Below are positions 20,306 through 30,293 of a stretch of DNA of 64,000 bases, piece after piece. This DNA is from Haematococcus lacustris. Taxonomy: Eukaryota; Chlorophyta; Chlorophyceae; Chlamydomonadales; Haematococcaceae. A program made the translations under genes and the position numbers. Location of the stretch: the NCBI GenBank assembly GCA_030144725.1, contig JASKMD010000027.1, positions 170,796-234,795 of the forward strand, written 5' to 3'. A model generated the notes under the pieces. The model made no database searches, was not told the origin of the DNA, and saw nothing but the letters and a program-made list of their open reading frames with translations. Position 1 is the stretch's first letter. The number at the start of each line of letters is the position of its first letter.

Positions 20306-20620
20306 GGCTTTGCCTGGTGGGAACAAGGTGCTGACCTGCCAGGACCGCCATTGGATGAGTCGATACCAGTGTTCCAGGAGGGATCCCTGTGTAAGAAACT
20401 TACCCTGGCGTGTGCACCAAGAGAGGCTCTCTTTGACAAGGCTGGAACACTACAACTGCCATTCATGTATGTGGGCCGATTTGGAGGCAGACCATGCCTG
20501 ATTATGATGGACACGGGCGCTACCTTCAGCATCATCAGTGAACAGTGGCTGGAAAAGCACAAGATAGGCACAGCTGATGCTACCCTGGAGCGGGGAGTCA
20601 TGCGCCAACATCAGTGCTGA
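20306..20620 (+). pseudogene. pro: N-terminal half of the retroviral-type aspartic protease, in gag frame
   Basis: Directly follows the gag UAG in the same frame. It carries LIMMDTGATFSIIS, whose DTGA is the catalytic Asp motif, then runs into TGA. The rest of the protease (LTANNERVVLNE, LILGSDWLF) is in the frame one base back, starting in the overlap 20578-20620. The break falls inside the folded domain, which speaks for an indel or assembly error more than for a programmed shift. Confidence 0.75.
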
Positions 20621-23600
20621 CTGCTAACAATGAACGTGTCGTGTTGAATGAAAAGAGGACAGGCCTGCTGGAAATTCAGAAGAGCAAGACCACCTTAATG
20701 GCGAGAGTCATGCCCAGAGTAATTGAAGGTGTCGACCTAATCCTGGGATCGGACTGGCTGTTCGTCCACGACGTGATGATGAAACCGAAACACGGGGTGT
20801 GCACGTTGCTGTCGCCTGAGGGCAAACCTGTGAACCTGCTGGCATTGCGTCCGAAGCATCTGCCATCATTCGAGGCCGTAGCTCAGGCTGCCGCAGCCTC
20901 AGGAGGACTTGTCGAGCCAGTGGAACCGCTCAGCGTGGGACAGACGGCGAGGCTGCTTCGCAAGGGATGCCGCAGCTTGCTCTTGTTGGTGCAGCCTGGC
21001 AGTGAACGTGACAAGGAGGGCTGGCACAAGGGAAGCCTGGCTGCTGCAGTGGCAGGCTGCAAGGGGAGCAATGGCAAGGATAAACCAGGACTAGTCACAG
21101 AAGCAGAGCTGCAGGCTGTGCTAGAGGAGTACTCTGATGTGTTCCAGGACATGCCATCGGGTCTGCCCCCAGACAGGGGCGTAGGGCACACCATCAGGTT
21201 GGAGGCTGATGCCCAGCCACCCTACAAGAGGCCTTACAAGCTGAGCCCCAGGGAGGAGGCTGAGGTCAAGAGACAAGTGTCAGAGCTGCATGCCAGGGGG
21301 CTGATAGAGCCCAGCAGCAGTCCCTTTGGAGCCCCGGTGTTGTTTGTGGAGAAGAAGGATGGATCTTTAAGGGTGTGCATTGACTACAGAGCTCTAAATA
21401 AGCTGACGGTGAAAGACAGATACCCCCTGCCCAGAATTGACGATCTCTTTGACAAGCTGGCTGGCAAGAAGGTGTTCAGCTCACTTGACCTGCAATCTGG
21501 GTACCATCAAATCAGAATCACTGAGGCGGACCGGCCCAAGACGGCATTCCTGACGCCTATGGGGCAGTTCCAATTCAAAGTGCTGTGTTTTGGCCTGACC
21601 AACGCTCCTGCAACCTTCCAAAGAGCCATGAACAACGTGTTTCGACCCCTAATCAACAAGTCGGTGCTGGTTTACATTGACGACATCCTGGTGATGAGCA
21701 ACTCTGCTGAGGAGCATGTGCAGCATCTCAGAGAAGTGCTGGAGCTCATGAGGCAGCACAAGCTCTATGCAAAGCGATCGAAGTGCGAGTTCAGCAAAAC
21801 AGAGCTGACGTTCCTCGGCCACATTGTGGGCGAACATGGCATTGCAGTCGACCCAGCAAAAGTGAAAGTGGTCCGGGAGTGGAACGTTCCGCGCAACCTA
21901 AAGGACCTGCAAGCCTTTTTGGGGTTGGCGAACTATTTTCGGCGCTTCATTCCTAACTTCAGTGCTATCGCCGCGCCACTGACCGACCTGACCAGCAAGA
22001 CGGCTGCGGCCCAGTTCGACTGGCAAAAGTTTGGGGACGCACAAATGAAAGCATTTAATGGCCTGAAAGACGCCCTGTGCTCTGCTCCTGTGTTGGCGCT
22101 GCCTGACTTTACAAAGCCCTTTGTGGTGTGCACTGACGCGTCGCTGGTGGGCACTGGAGCAGTGCTGCTGCAAGAAGGCAGACCCATTGCTTACACCAGT
22201 AAAAAGCTGTCACCACCAGAGACGAGGTACTCTACAGGAGACCAGGAGCTGCTGGCCATCATCAGGGCTGTAAGAGAGTGGAGGTGCTATCTAGACGGAG
22301 CTGTAGATGTTACAATACAAACTGATCACAATCCCCTAATCTACCTACAAACGCAAGCAAACCTGTCAAGGCGGCAGACGAGGTGGATGGAGGAGCTGTC
22401 CCGTTACAAGTTTGAAATCAGATACCATCCTGGTGCAGACAATGTGGCTGATCCCATCAGCCGCAACCCGGCGCTAACCATGCCTGACACAGAGAGCTGC
22501 CCGGTGCTGCTGCTGGTGCCTGGACATGACGGTGCAGTGCTAGCTGCCACCACCCGCCGCACAGCAGCTGAGCTCCGCAAGGTGGCTGAGAGAGAGCAGG
22601 CTGTGGCCAGGGAGAGGGCCTATGAGGCTGGCAAGCTGACCCCGCCTGCTGACATGGCTGCCGGCACGCCTAGGGGGCTGCAGCCAGGTGGGGGGGAAAC
22701 CCTGCGGCAGGACACAGAACAACAAGAGGCCAGTGACGGGTCAGACCCCACGACGTTGCTGCAAGCAGTCAGGCGGGCCTACGGGGCGGACAAGCGGTTT
22801 GACGAGGCTGCCTTCACCTCGAAGCTACACCGGCTGGAGGGGCTGTGGCTCACAGAGCGTGGCCAGGTGGTGGTGCCTAATGATGAGAAGCTAAGGAGGA
22901 GAGTGATATACACCATGCACGATGCCAAGTCTGCGGGTCACTTGGGCATGACAAAGACCCTCGAGCAAGTGACACGCTATTTTGACTGGCATGGTGTGTC
23001 AGAGGCTGTCAAGCACTACGTGCGCACCTGCCACTCGTGCCAACTAAACAAGTCCAGCGCCCAGAAGCCGGCCGGCAAGCTACAGCCGCTGCCTATCCCC
23101 TTGAGGCCTTGGGGCTCCGTGTCGCTAGACCTCATTGTGAAGCTCCCTGCAAGTGGACCAGCCAAGCATGATTCAATCTTAGTGATTGTGGACCGGCTGA
23201 CCAAGATGGTGCACTTGGCCAGGACCTGGGAGCGCATGACGGCGGTACAATATGCCAAGCTCTTTGTCGACAATGTATTTCGGCTACATGGCTGGCCTGA
23301 CAGCATTGTGAGCGACAGGGGACCTAACCTGAACAACAACAGGTTCTTTGTTGAGCTGGCGGCGCTGCTCCAGGTGGACCTGGACCTGTCGAGTGCTTAC
23401 CACCCCCAGACGGATGGTCAGACAGAACGCATGAACCGGGTGATAGAGGAGATGCTAAGGCATTACATCAGGCCCGACCAGAAGGACTGGGCGGAACACT
23501 TACCCCTCGTCGAGTTCGCCATCAACAATGCCAAGCAGGAGTCAACCCGTTGCACGCCCTTCTACCTAAACTACGGCTACCATCCGCGAGTGGCTGAGCT

Positions 23601-24255
23601 GCTGGACCTGCCCCAGAAAGTGCCGCAGGCGCACGGGTTCGTGGCCAATGCGAGGCAAGCGGTGGAGCAGGCCAGGCAATGCCTAGCCCGAGCGCAGAAG
23701 CGCATGAAGGCCTATCAGGATACTAAGCGGCGTGACGCGGTGTTCGAACCTGGCGACATGGTGTTGTTGAGCACACAAAACATGAGGGGCAGAGTGGGCC
23801 AGCCTGGTGCCAGAAAGCTGAAGCCACGCTATGTCGGTCCTTTCCGAGTTGAGTACATGGTGGGCAGAGCAGCAGTGAAGCTGGACCTGCCTGAGGAGTG
23901 GTCTCGGATCCATAACGTGTTCCATGTGTCCCTGGTGAAGCCTTACAGGACCTACGATGCCTCCGACCATGTGCCTGGGCATGCAGGTCCACCCCCACTG
24001 CAGTGGCTAGATGGAGAGCCAGAGTACAAGGTGGAGAAGGTGGTGGATCACCGGCTGGCCAAGAGCCAAGGCAAGCGGGGTGGCAAGCCCAAGAAGAGGC
24101 AGTTGGAGTTCCTGGTCAAGTGGCAGGGCCATGGGGACGAGCACAACACGTGGGAGTCCAGGTCACAGCTGGTGGGGTGCCAGGAGATGTTGACTGCCTA
24201 CCTACAGCAGCTCGGTTTGGAGGCTGATACGGCTGAGGCTGAGGCGGTGGGCTGA
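20614..24255 (+). CDS. pol: pol polyprotein (protease C-part, RT, RNase H, integrase, chromodomain)
   Basis: Open from 20578; residues here are numbered from the GTG at 20614, with no in-frame ATG at the start. About 1213 residues. The protease tail LILGSDWL is near 45-55. The reverse transcriptase spans about 190-430, with FSSLDLQSGYHQIRI (about 287) and the catalytic VYIDDILVMS (YIDD at about 354). RNase H follows with TDASLVGTGAVL (about 508) and TDHNPLIYL. The integrase has a zinc domain (His769, His776, Cys806, Cys809) and a core with Asp839, Asp901 and Glu938 (YHPQTDGQTER). A chromodomain lies at about 1135-1205 (YKVEKVVDHR, FLVKWQGHGDEHNTWES), which in chromoviruses steers integration to chromatin marks. 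No stop interrupts it, so only the gag/pro junctions are broken. Confidence 0.95.
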   Translation: MLTANNERVVLNEKRTGLLEIQKSKTTLMARVMPRVIEGVDLILGSDWLFVHDVMMKPKHGVCTLLSPEGKPVNLLALRPKHLPSFEAVAQAAAASGGLVEPVEPLSVGQTARLLRKGCRSLLLLVQPGSERDKEGWHKGSLAAAVAGCKGSNGKDKPGLVTEAELQAVLEEYSDVFQDMPSGLPPDRGVGHTIRLEADAQPPYKRPYKLSPREEAEVKRQVSELHARGLIEPSSSPFGAPVLFVEKKDGSLRVCIDYRALNKLTVKDRYPLPRIDDLFDKLAGKKVFSSLDLQSGYHQIRITEADRPKTAFLTPMGQFQFKVLCFGLTNAPATFQRAMNNVFRPLINKSVLVYIDDILVMSNSAEEHVQHLREVLELMRQHKLYAKRSKCEFSKTELTFLGHIVGEHGIAVDPAKVKVVREWNVPRNLKDLQAFLGLANYFRRFIPNFSAIAAPLTDLTSKTAAAQFDWQKFGDAQMKAFNGLKDALCSAPVLALPDFTKPFVVCTDASLVGTGAVLLQEGRPIAYTSKKLSPPETRYSTGDQELLAIIRAVREWRCYLDGAVDVTIQTDHNPLIYLQTQANLSRRQTRWMEELSRYKFEIRYHPGADNVADPISRNPALTMPDTESCPVLLLVPGHDGAVLAATTRRTAAELRKVAEREQAVARERAYEAGKLTPPADMAAGTPRGLQPGGGETLRQDTEQQEASDGSDPTTLLQAVRRAYGADKRFDEAAFTSKLHRLEGLWLTERGQVVVPNDEKLRRRVIYTMHDAKSAGHLGMTKTLEQVTRYFDWHGVSEAVKHYVRTCHSCQLNKSSAQKPAGKLQPLPIPLRPWGSVSLDLIVKLPASGPAKHDSILVIVDRLTKMVHLARTWERMTAVQYAKLFVDNVFRLHGWPDSIVSDRGPNLNNNRFFVELAALLQVDLDLSSAYHPQTDGQTERMNRVIEEMLRHYIRPDQKDWAEHLPLVEFAINNAKQESTRCTPFYLNYGYHPRVAELLDLPQKVPQAHGFVANARQAVEQARQCLARAQKRMKAYQDTKRRDAVFEPGDMVLLSTQNMRGRVGQPGARKLKPRYVGPFRVEYMVGRAAVKLDLPEEWSRIHNVFHVSLVKPYRTYDASDHVPGHAGPPPLQWLDGEPEYKVEKVVDHRLAKSQGKRGGKPKKRQLEFLVKWQGHGDEHNTWESRSQLVGCQEMLTAYLQQLGLEADTAEAEAVG

Positions 24256-24369
24256 TGTGAGGAGGCCATGAAAGGAACTCAGACACCTAGCGCTAGTGTG
24301 GGCGCGAGTGACGGCACAATGTGCCTGAGCGGGGCAACACCACGGTGGTCAGCTGAGTGCAGCTGAGCC

Positions 24370-24382
24370 AGGTGGGGGGGAA
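24370..24382 (+). other. polypurine tract
   Basis: AGGTGGGGGGGAA lies immediately before the 3' LTR, the expected site for plus-strand priming. Confidence 0.75.
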
Positions 24383-24572
24383 TGTTACGTGACCATGCTG
24401 AGTAAGATCGCATGCGGCCGAATATCTGAAAGGTCTCAAGTGACATGACAAGTCCCCTGTGAGAAATGTGTGAGTGGTGAGGTGTTCTGAGGCTGGGTTC
24501 GATACCCAGGCAGATGGACTACGCCCTGATCTGTGTAGGCACACTTGGAACACCATTGCCACGAACGCAACA
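24383..24572 (+). repeat. 3' LTR
   Basis: 190 bp, by eye identical to the 5' LTR at 18543-18732. It is followed by the duplicated C run of the LINE target. Confidence 0.95.
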
Positions 24573-25149
24573 CCCCCCCCTGGCCCCGGCTGCCCACCCA
24601 GGCCTCCCCATGCTGCGAGCCCTGCGGGATGCCCACTCTGTCCACGGGGGCCAGGATGCAGTTGAAGTCGCCCCCCATGAGGAGGAGGCGGCGGTCGGCG
24701 GCTGGCGGGAGGCAAGCGGGGAGGCACTCTGCGTAGAACGTTGGCCGCTCTGCCTGCTGCGCCGGGGCGTACACGCACACCAGGGACACCGGCCTGCCTG
24801 CGAGCTCCCCGTCTACCCGCAGCACCCGCCCCTGGGCCCCCTCTGCCTGCAGCTGCACCTGGGTGCACCCCTGGAGGATGGTGGAGGGCTTGACCAACAC
24901 CAGACAGCCTTGGGAGCTGCCTGTGCCAGGGGTGTAAAACCACTGCCCCCGCCAGGCGGGCTTGGCCCCCGAGTGGGCTTCTGCCCACTGCCACACGCTC
25001 TCCGCCCTATGGCACTCTTGGAGGAACACCACTTGCGCCGGGCTGTCAGCGGCCCAGTCAAGCAGGGCCTGCAGTTTGTGCGGCTGGGCAGGGCCCTGCA
25101 CATTGAGGGTGACTGCCAAGAATCTGGCGGCCACACCTGGGCGCTGCAT
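24573..25149 (-). mobile_element. LINE endonuclease region right of the gypsy insertion (unit D)
   Basis: The minus-strand frame starting at ATG 25149 (MQRPGVAARFLAVTLNVQG) is the N-terminus of an APE-type endonuclease, including FLQECHRAE, VCVYAPAQQ and LMGGDFNCILAPVDRVG. The coding is cut by the chromovirus and continues at 18542-18455 before the gap. The frame runs a little way into the LTR and is not functional. Confidence 0.9.
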
Positions 25150-25151
25150 GG

Positions 25152-25841
25152 CTAGTCCTGGCTTGCCCCCGCGCGGGCTACGCGTGTGTAGAGGAGGGTG
25201 GGTGGGCTGGGAAGGGGAGGCGGACCGGGCAAACGGGGTGGGTCGGGGATAGGGGCTGGAGTGGCCTCAATGCAGGCCAACTTGGCCCCCGGGCGGCGCA
25301 GGCGGACCCGAGGCTCACGGGAATAGATGGCCAGCGGGGGCCGCAGGGGCAGAGGACCGAGCTGCTCGACCTCCTCCCCAGGCTGAGCTGCCTGCTCGGG
25401 CTGCTGCCGCTTAGGCACCCTCAACCTCCCCTCCCGGGGCCCTGCTGACTCAACTACAGGGCTGTCACAGGAGGCCCCCAACGAGCTGGCCAGGCTAGCA
25501 GAGGGGCTGAGCAACCCGTAGCGGCGCACGTGTGGGGACCCATGGCCAAGCTGCGCAGCACGCTGCCTGCCAGCTTGCTGGTGCCCTGCACGCCGTGCCT
25601 CCCACTCCTCAGAGCTGGAACCGGAAGAGGGAATGCCATACCGGCGCCGGCTAGGCCCCCCTCTGGCTGGCTGGGTAGCTGGCTGCGTGTTGCCTCGCCT
25701 CGACCTACACTGAGCCACCCGCTGCCGCTCCTCCCGCCTAACCCTCCTGTCATCCGGGGAGGGGCGCGGAGGTGCCCTCGCGGCGGTGTCAAGCCAGCGG
25801 GGAGGCTGACTACCCTGCAGCTCACCGGGCCCAACCCGCAC
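25152..25841 (-). CDS. LINE 3'/ORF1-like frame, unit A
   Basis: A 229-residue Arg/Pro-rich frame with two related motifs (RRRYGIPSSGSSSEEW and VRRYGLLSPSASLASS). It ends in TAG two bases before the ATG of the next endonuclease frame (TAG CC ATG). It overlaps, out of frame, the C-terminal end of the RT frame. It could be ORF1 of the following unit or the shifted C-terminus of the preceding one. There is no zinc knuckle. Length in GC-rich sequence is weak evidence by itself. Confidence 0.35.
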   Translation of the reverse strand: MRVGPGELQGSQPPRWLDTAARAPPRPSPDDRRVRREERQRVAQCRSRRGNTQPATQPARGGPSRRRYGIPSSGSSSEEWEARRAGHQQAGRQRAAQLGHGSPHVRRYGLLSPSASLASSLGASCDSPVVESAGPREGRLRVPKRQQPEQAAQPGEEVEQLGPLPLRPPLAIYSREPRVRLRRPGAKLACIEATPAPIPDPPRLPGPPPLPSPPTLLYTRVARAGASQD

Positions 25842-28800
25842 CGTGCCGAGCCGGGTGCCCAGCCCGGTGGAGGGACCAAGCTCCTGGGCTGGGAGATGGG
25901 CAACTGCGCCAGGCCCCGTGACCTCTGTGCGGCAAGAGGCGGTGGGGGCCGCTGCCTCGCGTCCATGGGGTCAAGGGAGGGAGAGATGGCGGAAGGTTCC
26001 CCACCCACCCACTGCCCGGCTGCGGGTAGAGGGCGGAGGTGGGTGGCTCGCTCCTCCGGAGTCAGCCTGTAGCTGGGCTTGTTGAGTCGGGCCACCGCAG
26101 CTGGCTCCCAGGCCGCTCCTCCCTCCGCCCAGTAAGCCCCTAGGGGCCCCTGCCCTGTGGGGTCTAGGGAGTAGAGGCGGCCGTTGGGGCCCACCCAGTG
26201 GGAGGGCTGGAGCAGGGGGGTGCGCCGCATCACAAACCCCACCCCTGGCCCAACCCTCAGGCACTCCCACTCCTGCTGAGGAGGCTGTAGGCGGTCCACC
26301 ATGCCCTGCCAGGGCTCGGGGAGGCAAGCCCTGACCAGGTCGGCAGCCCATCGGGCCTCCCCCTCCAGCTGGGGGCTACGCAGGGCCTCCCTCACGTGGC
26401 GGACGTGGGTCCAACCCTGCTCAGCTGCTGCCTCCCTCGCTGCTGGGTTCATGCGGACTTGCGCGTTGTACCACAGCGGCTCTGCCAGCACCGAGAAGAA
26501 GGACTGGCTAGCGGGGGGCACCGCACGGAACAGCTTAAGCTCAGCCAGGGCCGCCACGTGAGCTTGCAGCCGCGGGCTGATGCCTCGCGAGGGGGGGGCG
26601 GTGGGGTCGGTGATGACCCACGTGCTGAGGCCGCGGGAGGGGTCTGCCAGCAGGCTGTGGGTCAGAGGCTGCCAGGGACGAACCCGGGGCGACCAGAGCT
26701 GGGCCAGCATCTTCGCCAGCATGGCGGTGCTGGTGACCCCCAGGTCGGGAAGCCCCACCCCTCCCTCCCCCCGGGGCATCACGCAGATGGCCTTGCTAGG
26801 GTAGAGGCGGCTGCTGTTGGGGCTGCGCTCCTGGGGCAGGTCTGAGGCTGCCACAAAGCGGTTCACAGCCGCGGCCATGGCTTGCGTCAGAGGAGCGGAG
26901 GGTTGCACAAAAGCCATTTGGTAGATGGACTTGGAGGCCAGGCACTGCTGTGCCACCTGCACCCGCCCCAGGAGGTTGAGGCCTTGGGGCCGCCAAGGGA
27001 GGGAGGCTGTCATCATGGCCGCCGCAGCCCCACCGAAGGCAGCCTCGCTGGTGGTAGCGTAGGAGGCCGCCCCAAGAGGGACCCCCAGGTGGCGCACGGG
27101 CACCCCCGCTCGGACAGCTGGGATGACCACCTCCGGCTCCTGCTCCCCACCCTGCTCCTGCCCGCCCTGCTGCTGCCCTTGCCCGCCACCTTCCCCCAGC
27201 CCACCCCCTAGCCCCTGCTCGCCCACCTGCCCCTGCCCGGCCCCTTCCCCCCCGTCACCCCCCCTTCCTTCCCTCCCCGCCCCCTCTGGGCCCGAGCCCC
27301 CCTAGTTACCCAGCCCAGGCTCTGGCTGGGCACACGGTAGGGCTGAGCTCTTGCTCACGCTCAGCGCAGGGCCCCCAGCGGCGCGGAACAGGCCCAGGGC
27401 CTCCACAACCACCTTCCCGTCTCTGACCCGATCGAGCACCACGATGGTGAGGTCGTCCGCATACTCCTTGGAGGGGAGCGCGGGGGTCAGGGCGGCCCTG
27501 TGCATGGCCAGAGGGCTGGAGGGGATGGTGGGGGTGGTGATGCGGCCTGCCAGCTGGAGCGAGCTGAGGTAGCTGACCAGCGGTTGGAGCACGATGCACC
27601 AGTAGAGCGGGGAGGCCCCGCTGCCCTGCAGCAGCCCCGCCAGGTCCAGCAACAACAGCCAGGCTGGGCTGCCCCGCTGCTGCAGGTACTCCAGCAGGCC
27701 TAGGTGGAACTGCACGCTGTCGCTGATGTCCCTGCCCAGGATGAAGGCGGACTGAGAGGGGGACACCAGCAGGTCCAAGGGCAGCTGCAGCCGGTCCTCC
27801 ACTGCCCTGGCCACCAGGCGCACGTCGCAGTTGAGGAGCGTGGCCGGCCACCTGGTCCCTCGGCTTGCCAGCCTTGGGCACGAGGGTGATGATGCCGGTC
27901 AGGAACTCAGCCAGGGGGGCAGGGTCAGCGGTGTCTGCCAGGGTCTCTCGCAACATGGCCCGCAGCGGCCGCCCCAGCTCCACCCACAGCCGGTCATAGA
28001 CCTCCATGGGCAGTCCATCTAGCCCCGGGGCCTTGCTGTGCGCGCAGCCCTGCAGAGCCCGGCCCAGCTCCTCCTCTGACAGCATAGGGCTGCCATCGGG
28101 GCCCTCGGCAGCCCTGGCCTGGGTGGGGGTGAGGTGGGAGGTGAGGCTGCCCAGCAGCGTGGCGCGCGCAGCTGTGTCCACCGGCTTGGCTGCGTAGGCA
28201 CCGGTGGGCTCGGCAGCTGAGTAGTGCTGCTGGAAAGCCCTGCACGCTGCCTTCACCCCGGCCGGCGTGGTAAGGTCTGCTGGCTGACCTGGCTGGCCGG
28301 GGAGCTGGAGAGAGGAGATGAGGGTGGGGGTGTGCGCGGGCTGGTCGCGATGGTAGAAGTAGAAGGAGGAGCGGTCGCCGTAGTACTGGTCGAGGACTGC
28401 GCTGGCCAGCAGGGATTGCTGGGCCCCCTGCTCCCTCGCCCCCACCCCCGCCAGGGCTGCGGCCTCTCCCAGGTGCTGCGCCGCCTGCACCTCAGCCTCC
28501 CCCTCTCGCTCCACCCGCACCAGCTGCCGCACGAGGTGAGCCCTGGCCACTGCTGCCGCCTTCTCCCTGCGCTGCTGCAGGTCACGCTGCGTGCGGCGCT
28601 GGGCCCGCAGGAAGTGCTGGGCACGCATGGCCAGGCCCTGCTTGATGCGGGCCCACCTGGCCCTGTGCCCATCCCTAGGCAGCCCCAGCTAACTCGCAGC
28701 CTCGTGGTGATGTGCCTCCGCCTGAAGGAAGTCCTTGAGGCAGTCCAGCAGGTCAGGGTTGTCGAGGTGGGCGGGGTGCAGCTGCCAGGGAGCGGGGACG

Positions 28801-28926
28801 GTGAGAGGCAGGTCGGGGGGGCACACTGCCACTGACACGGGCCGGTGGTCGGTGGGCACTGGCAGCACACCCTGGATGGCGCTGTCCATCTGCTACTGCA
28901 CCAGCTCCTCCGAGATGTACCATCGG
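25454..28926 (-). pseudogene. broken LINE reverse transcriptase, unit A
   Basis: Pieces in order: N-terminal linker 28689-28889, RT start 27306-28628, RT core 27302-27823 and C-terminal part 25454-27226. The 162-bp loss is in frame but removes the region after LLLLDLAG, including the second Asp of motif A (AYDNVSW in unit C). The 11-bp loss shifts the frame before QSAFILGRDISDSVQF. The UAG at 27302 ends the core after EYADDLTIVVL. It cannot make an active enzyme. Confidence 0.85.
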
Positions 28927-29601
28927 TCAAGGCTCGCTGAAGTGGGTGAGGTCTCTCTTGGAGGGGTGCAGATGGCGCCACGGGTCCACCAGACCCCGCT
29001 CACCCACCAGCTGCCGCAGCTGCTCCCCCCCCTGGCCCCGGCTGCCCACCCAGGCCTCCCCATGCTGCGAGCCCTGCGGGATGCCCACTCTGTCCACGGG
29101 GGCCAGGATGCAGTTGAAGTCGCCCCCCATGAGGAGGAGGCGGCGGTCGGCGGCTGGCGGGAGGCAAGCGGGGAGGCACTCTGCGTAGAACGTTGGCCGC
29201 TCTGCCTGCTGCGCCGGGGCGTACACGCACACCAGGGACACCGGCCTGCCTGCGAGCTCCCCGTCTACCCGCAGCACCCGCCCCTGGGCCCCCTCTGCCT
29301 GCAGCTGCACCTGGGTGCACCCCTGGAGGATGGTGGAGGGCTTGACCAACACCAGACAGCCTTGGGAGCTGCCTGTGCCAGGGGTGTAAAACCACTGCCC
29401 CCGCCAGGCGGGCTTGGCCCCCGAGTGGGCTTCTGCCCACTGCCACACGCTCTCCGCCCTATGGCACTCTTGGAGGAACACCACTTGCGCCGGGCTGTCA
29501 GCGGCCCAGTCAAGCAGGGCCTGCAGTTTGTGCGGCTGGGCAGGGCCCTGCACATTGAGGGTGACTGCCAAGAATCTGGCGGCCACACCTGGGCGCTGCA
29601 T
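28927..29601 (-). pseudogene. LINE APE-type endonuclease, unit A, truncated by a frameshift
   Basis: 224 residues with LNVQG, the catalytic-type Glu in LQECHRAE, VYAPAQQAERP and MGGDFNCILAP. The 20-bp loss near 28933 replaces the downstream LDRWYISEELVQ of unit C with a stop (HFSEP). The final His motif (PTDHRPVSVAV) is thus left in a different frame at 28689-28889. Confidence 0.88.
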
Positions 29602-29603
29602 GG

Positions 29604-30293
29604 CTAGTCCTGGCTTGCCCCCGCGCGGGCTACGCGTGTGTAGAGGAGGGTGGGTGGGCTGGGAAGGGGAGGCGGACCGGGCAAACGGGGTGGGTCGGGG
29701 ATAGGGGCTGGAGTGGCCTCAATGCAGGCCAACTTGGCCCCCGGGCGGCGCAGGCGGACCCGAGGCTCACGGGAATAGATGGCCAGCGGGGGCCGCAGGG
29801 GCAGAGGACCGAGCTGCTCGACCTCCTCCCCAGGCTGAGCTGCCTGCTCGGGCTGCTGCCGCTTAGGCACCCTCAACCTCCCCTCCCGGGGCCCTGCTGA
29901 CTCAACTACAGGGCTGTCACAGGAGGCCCCCAACGAGCTGGCCAGGCTAGCAGAGGGGCTGAGCAACCCGTAGCGGCGCACGTGTGGGGACCCATGGCCA
30001 AGCTGCGCAGCACGCTGCCTGCCAGCTTGCTGGTGCCCTGCACGCCGTGCCTCCCACTCCTCAGAGCTGGAACCGGAAGAGGGAATGCCATACCGGCGCC
30101 GGCTAGGCCCCCCTCTGGCTGGCTGGGTAGCTGGCTGCGTGTTGCCTCGCCTCGACCTACACTGAGCCACCCGCTGCCGCTCCTCCCGCCTAACCCTCCT
30201 GTCATCCGGGGAGGGGCGCGGAGGTGCCCTCGCGGCGGTGTCAAGCCAGCGGGGAGGCTGACTACCCTGCAGCTCACCGGGCCCAACCCGCAC
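29604..30293 (-). CDS. LINE 3'/ORF1-like frame, unit B
   Basis: Same 229-residue frame as in unit A, again ending TAG CC before the endonuclease ATG at 29601. See unit A for the two possible readings. Confidence 0.35.
   Translation of the reverse strand: MRVGPGELQGSQPPRWLDTAARAPPRPSPDDRRVRREERQRVAQCRSRRGNTQPATQPARGGPSRRRYGIPSSGSSSEEWEARRAGHQQAGRQRAAQLGHGSPHVRRYGLLSPSASLASSLGASCDSPVVESAGPREGRLRVPKRQQPEQAAQPGEEVEQLGPLPLRPPLAIYSREPRVRLRRPGAKLACIEATPAPIPDPPRLPGPPPLPSPPTLLYTRVARAGASQD

Larger units (their letters stand above)
18543..24572 (+). mobile_element. Ty3/gypsy chromovirus, 6030 bp, nested in a LINE
   Basis: A full-length LTR retrotransposon with 190-bp LTRs (TGTTACG...GCAACA), gag with a CCHC knuckle, aspartic protease, reverse transcriptase, RNase H, integrase and a C-terminal chromodomain. 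The protease-RT-RH-IN order and the chromodomain place it among the chromoviruses. The LTRs look identical base for base, implying recent insertion. The coding region is broken by a UAG after gag and a frame change inside the protease. Confidence 0.97.
25150..29601 (-). mobile_element. LINE unit A, 4452 bp, degenerate
   Basis: One period of a head-to-tail LINE array on the minus strand, bounded by successive endonuclease start codons at 25149 and 29601. Compared with unit C it lacks 20 bp in the endonuclease (near 28933), 11 bp (near 27842) and 162 bp (near 27638) in the reverse transcriptase, and has an extra UAG at 27302-27304. Unit B has exactly the same four changes. Confidence 0.9.

Noticed and set aside
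25530..26072. Plus-strand frames across the LINE array, repeated in each unit
   Set aside because: They mirror the minus-strand RT and endonuclease coding and have no domains of their own.
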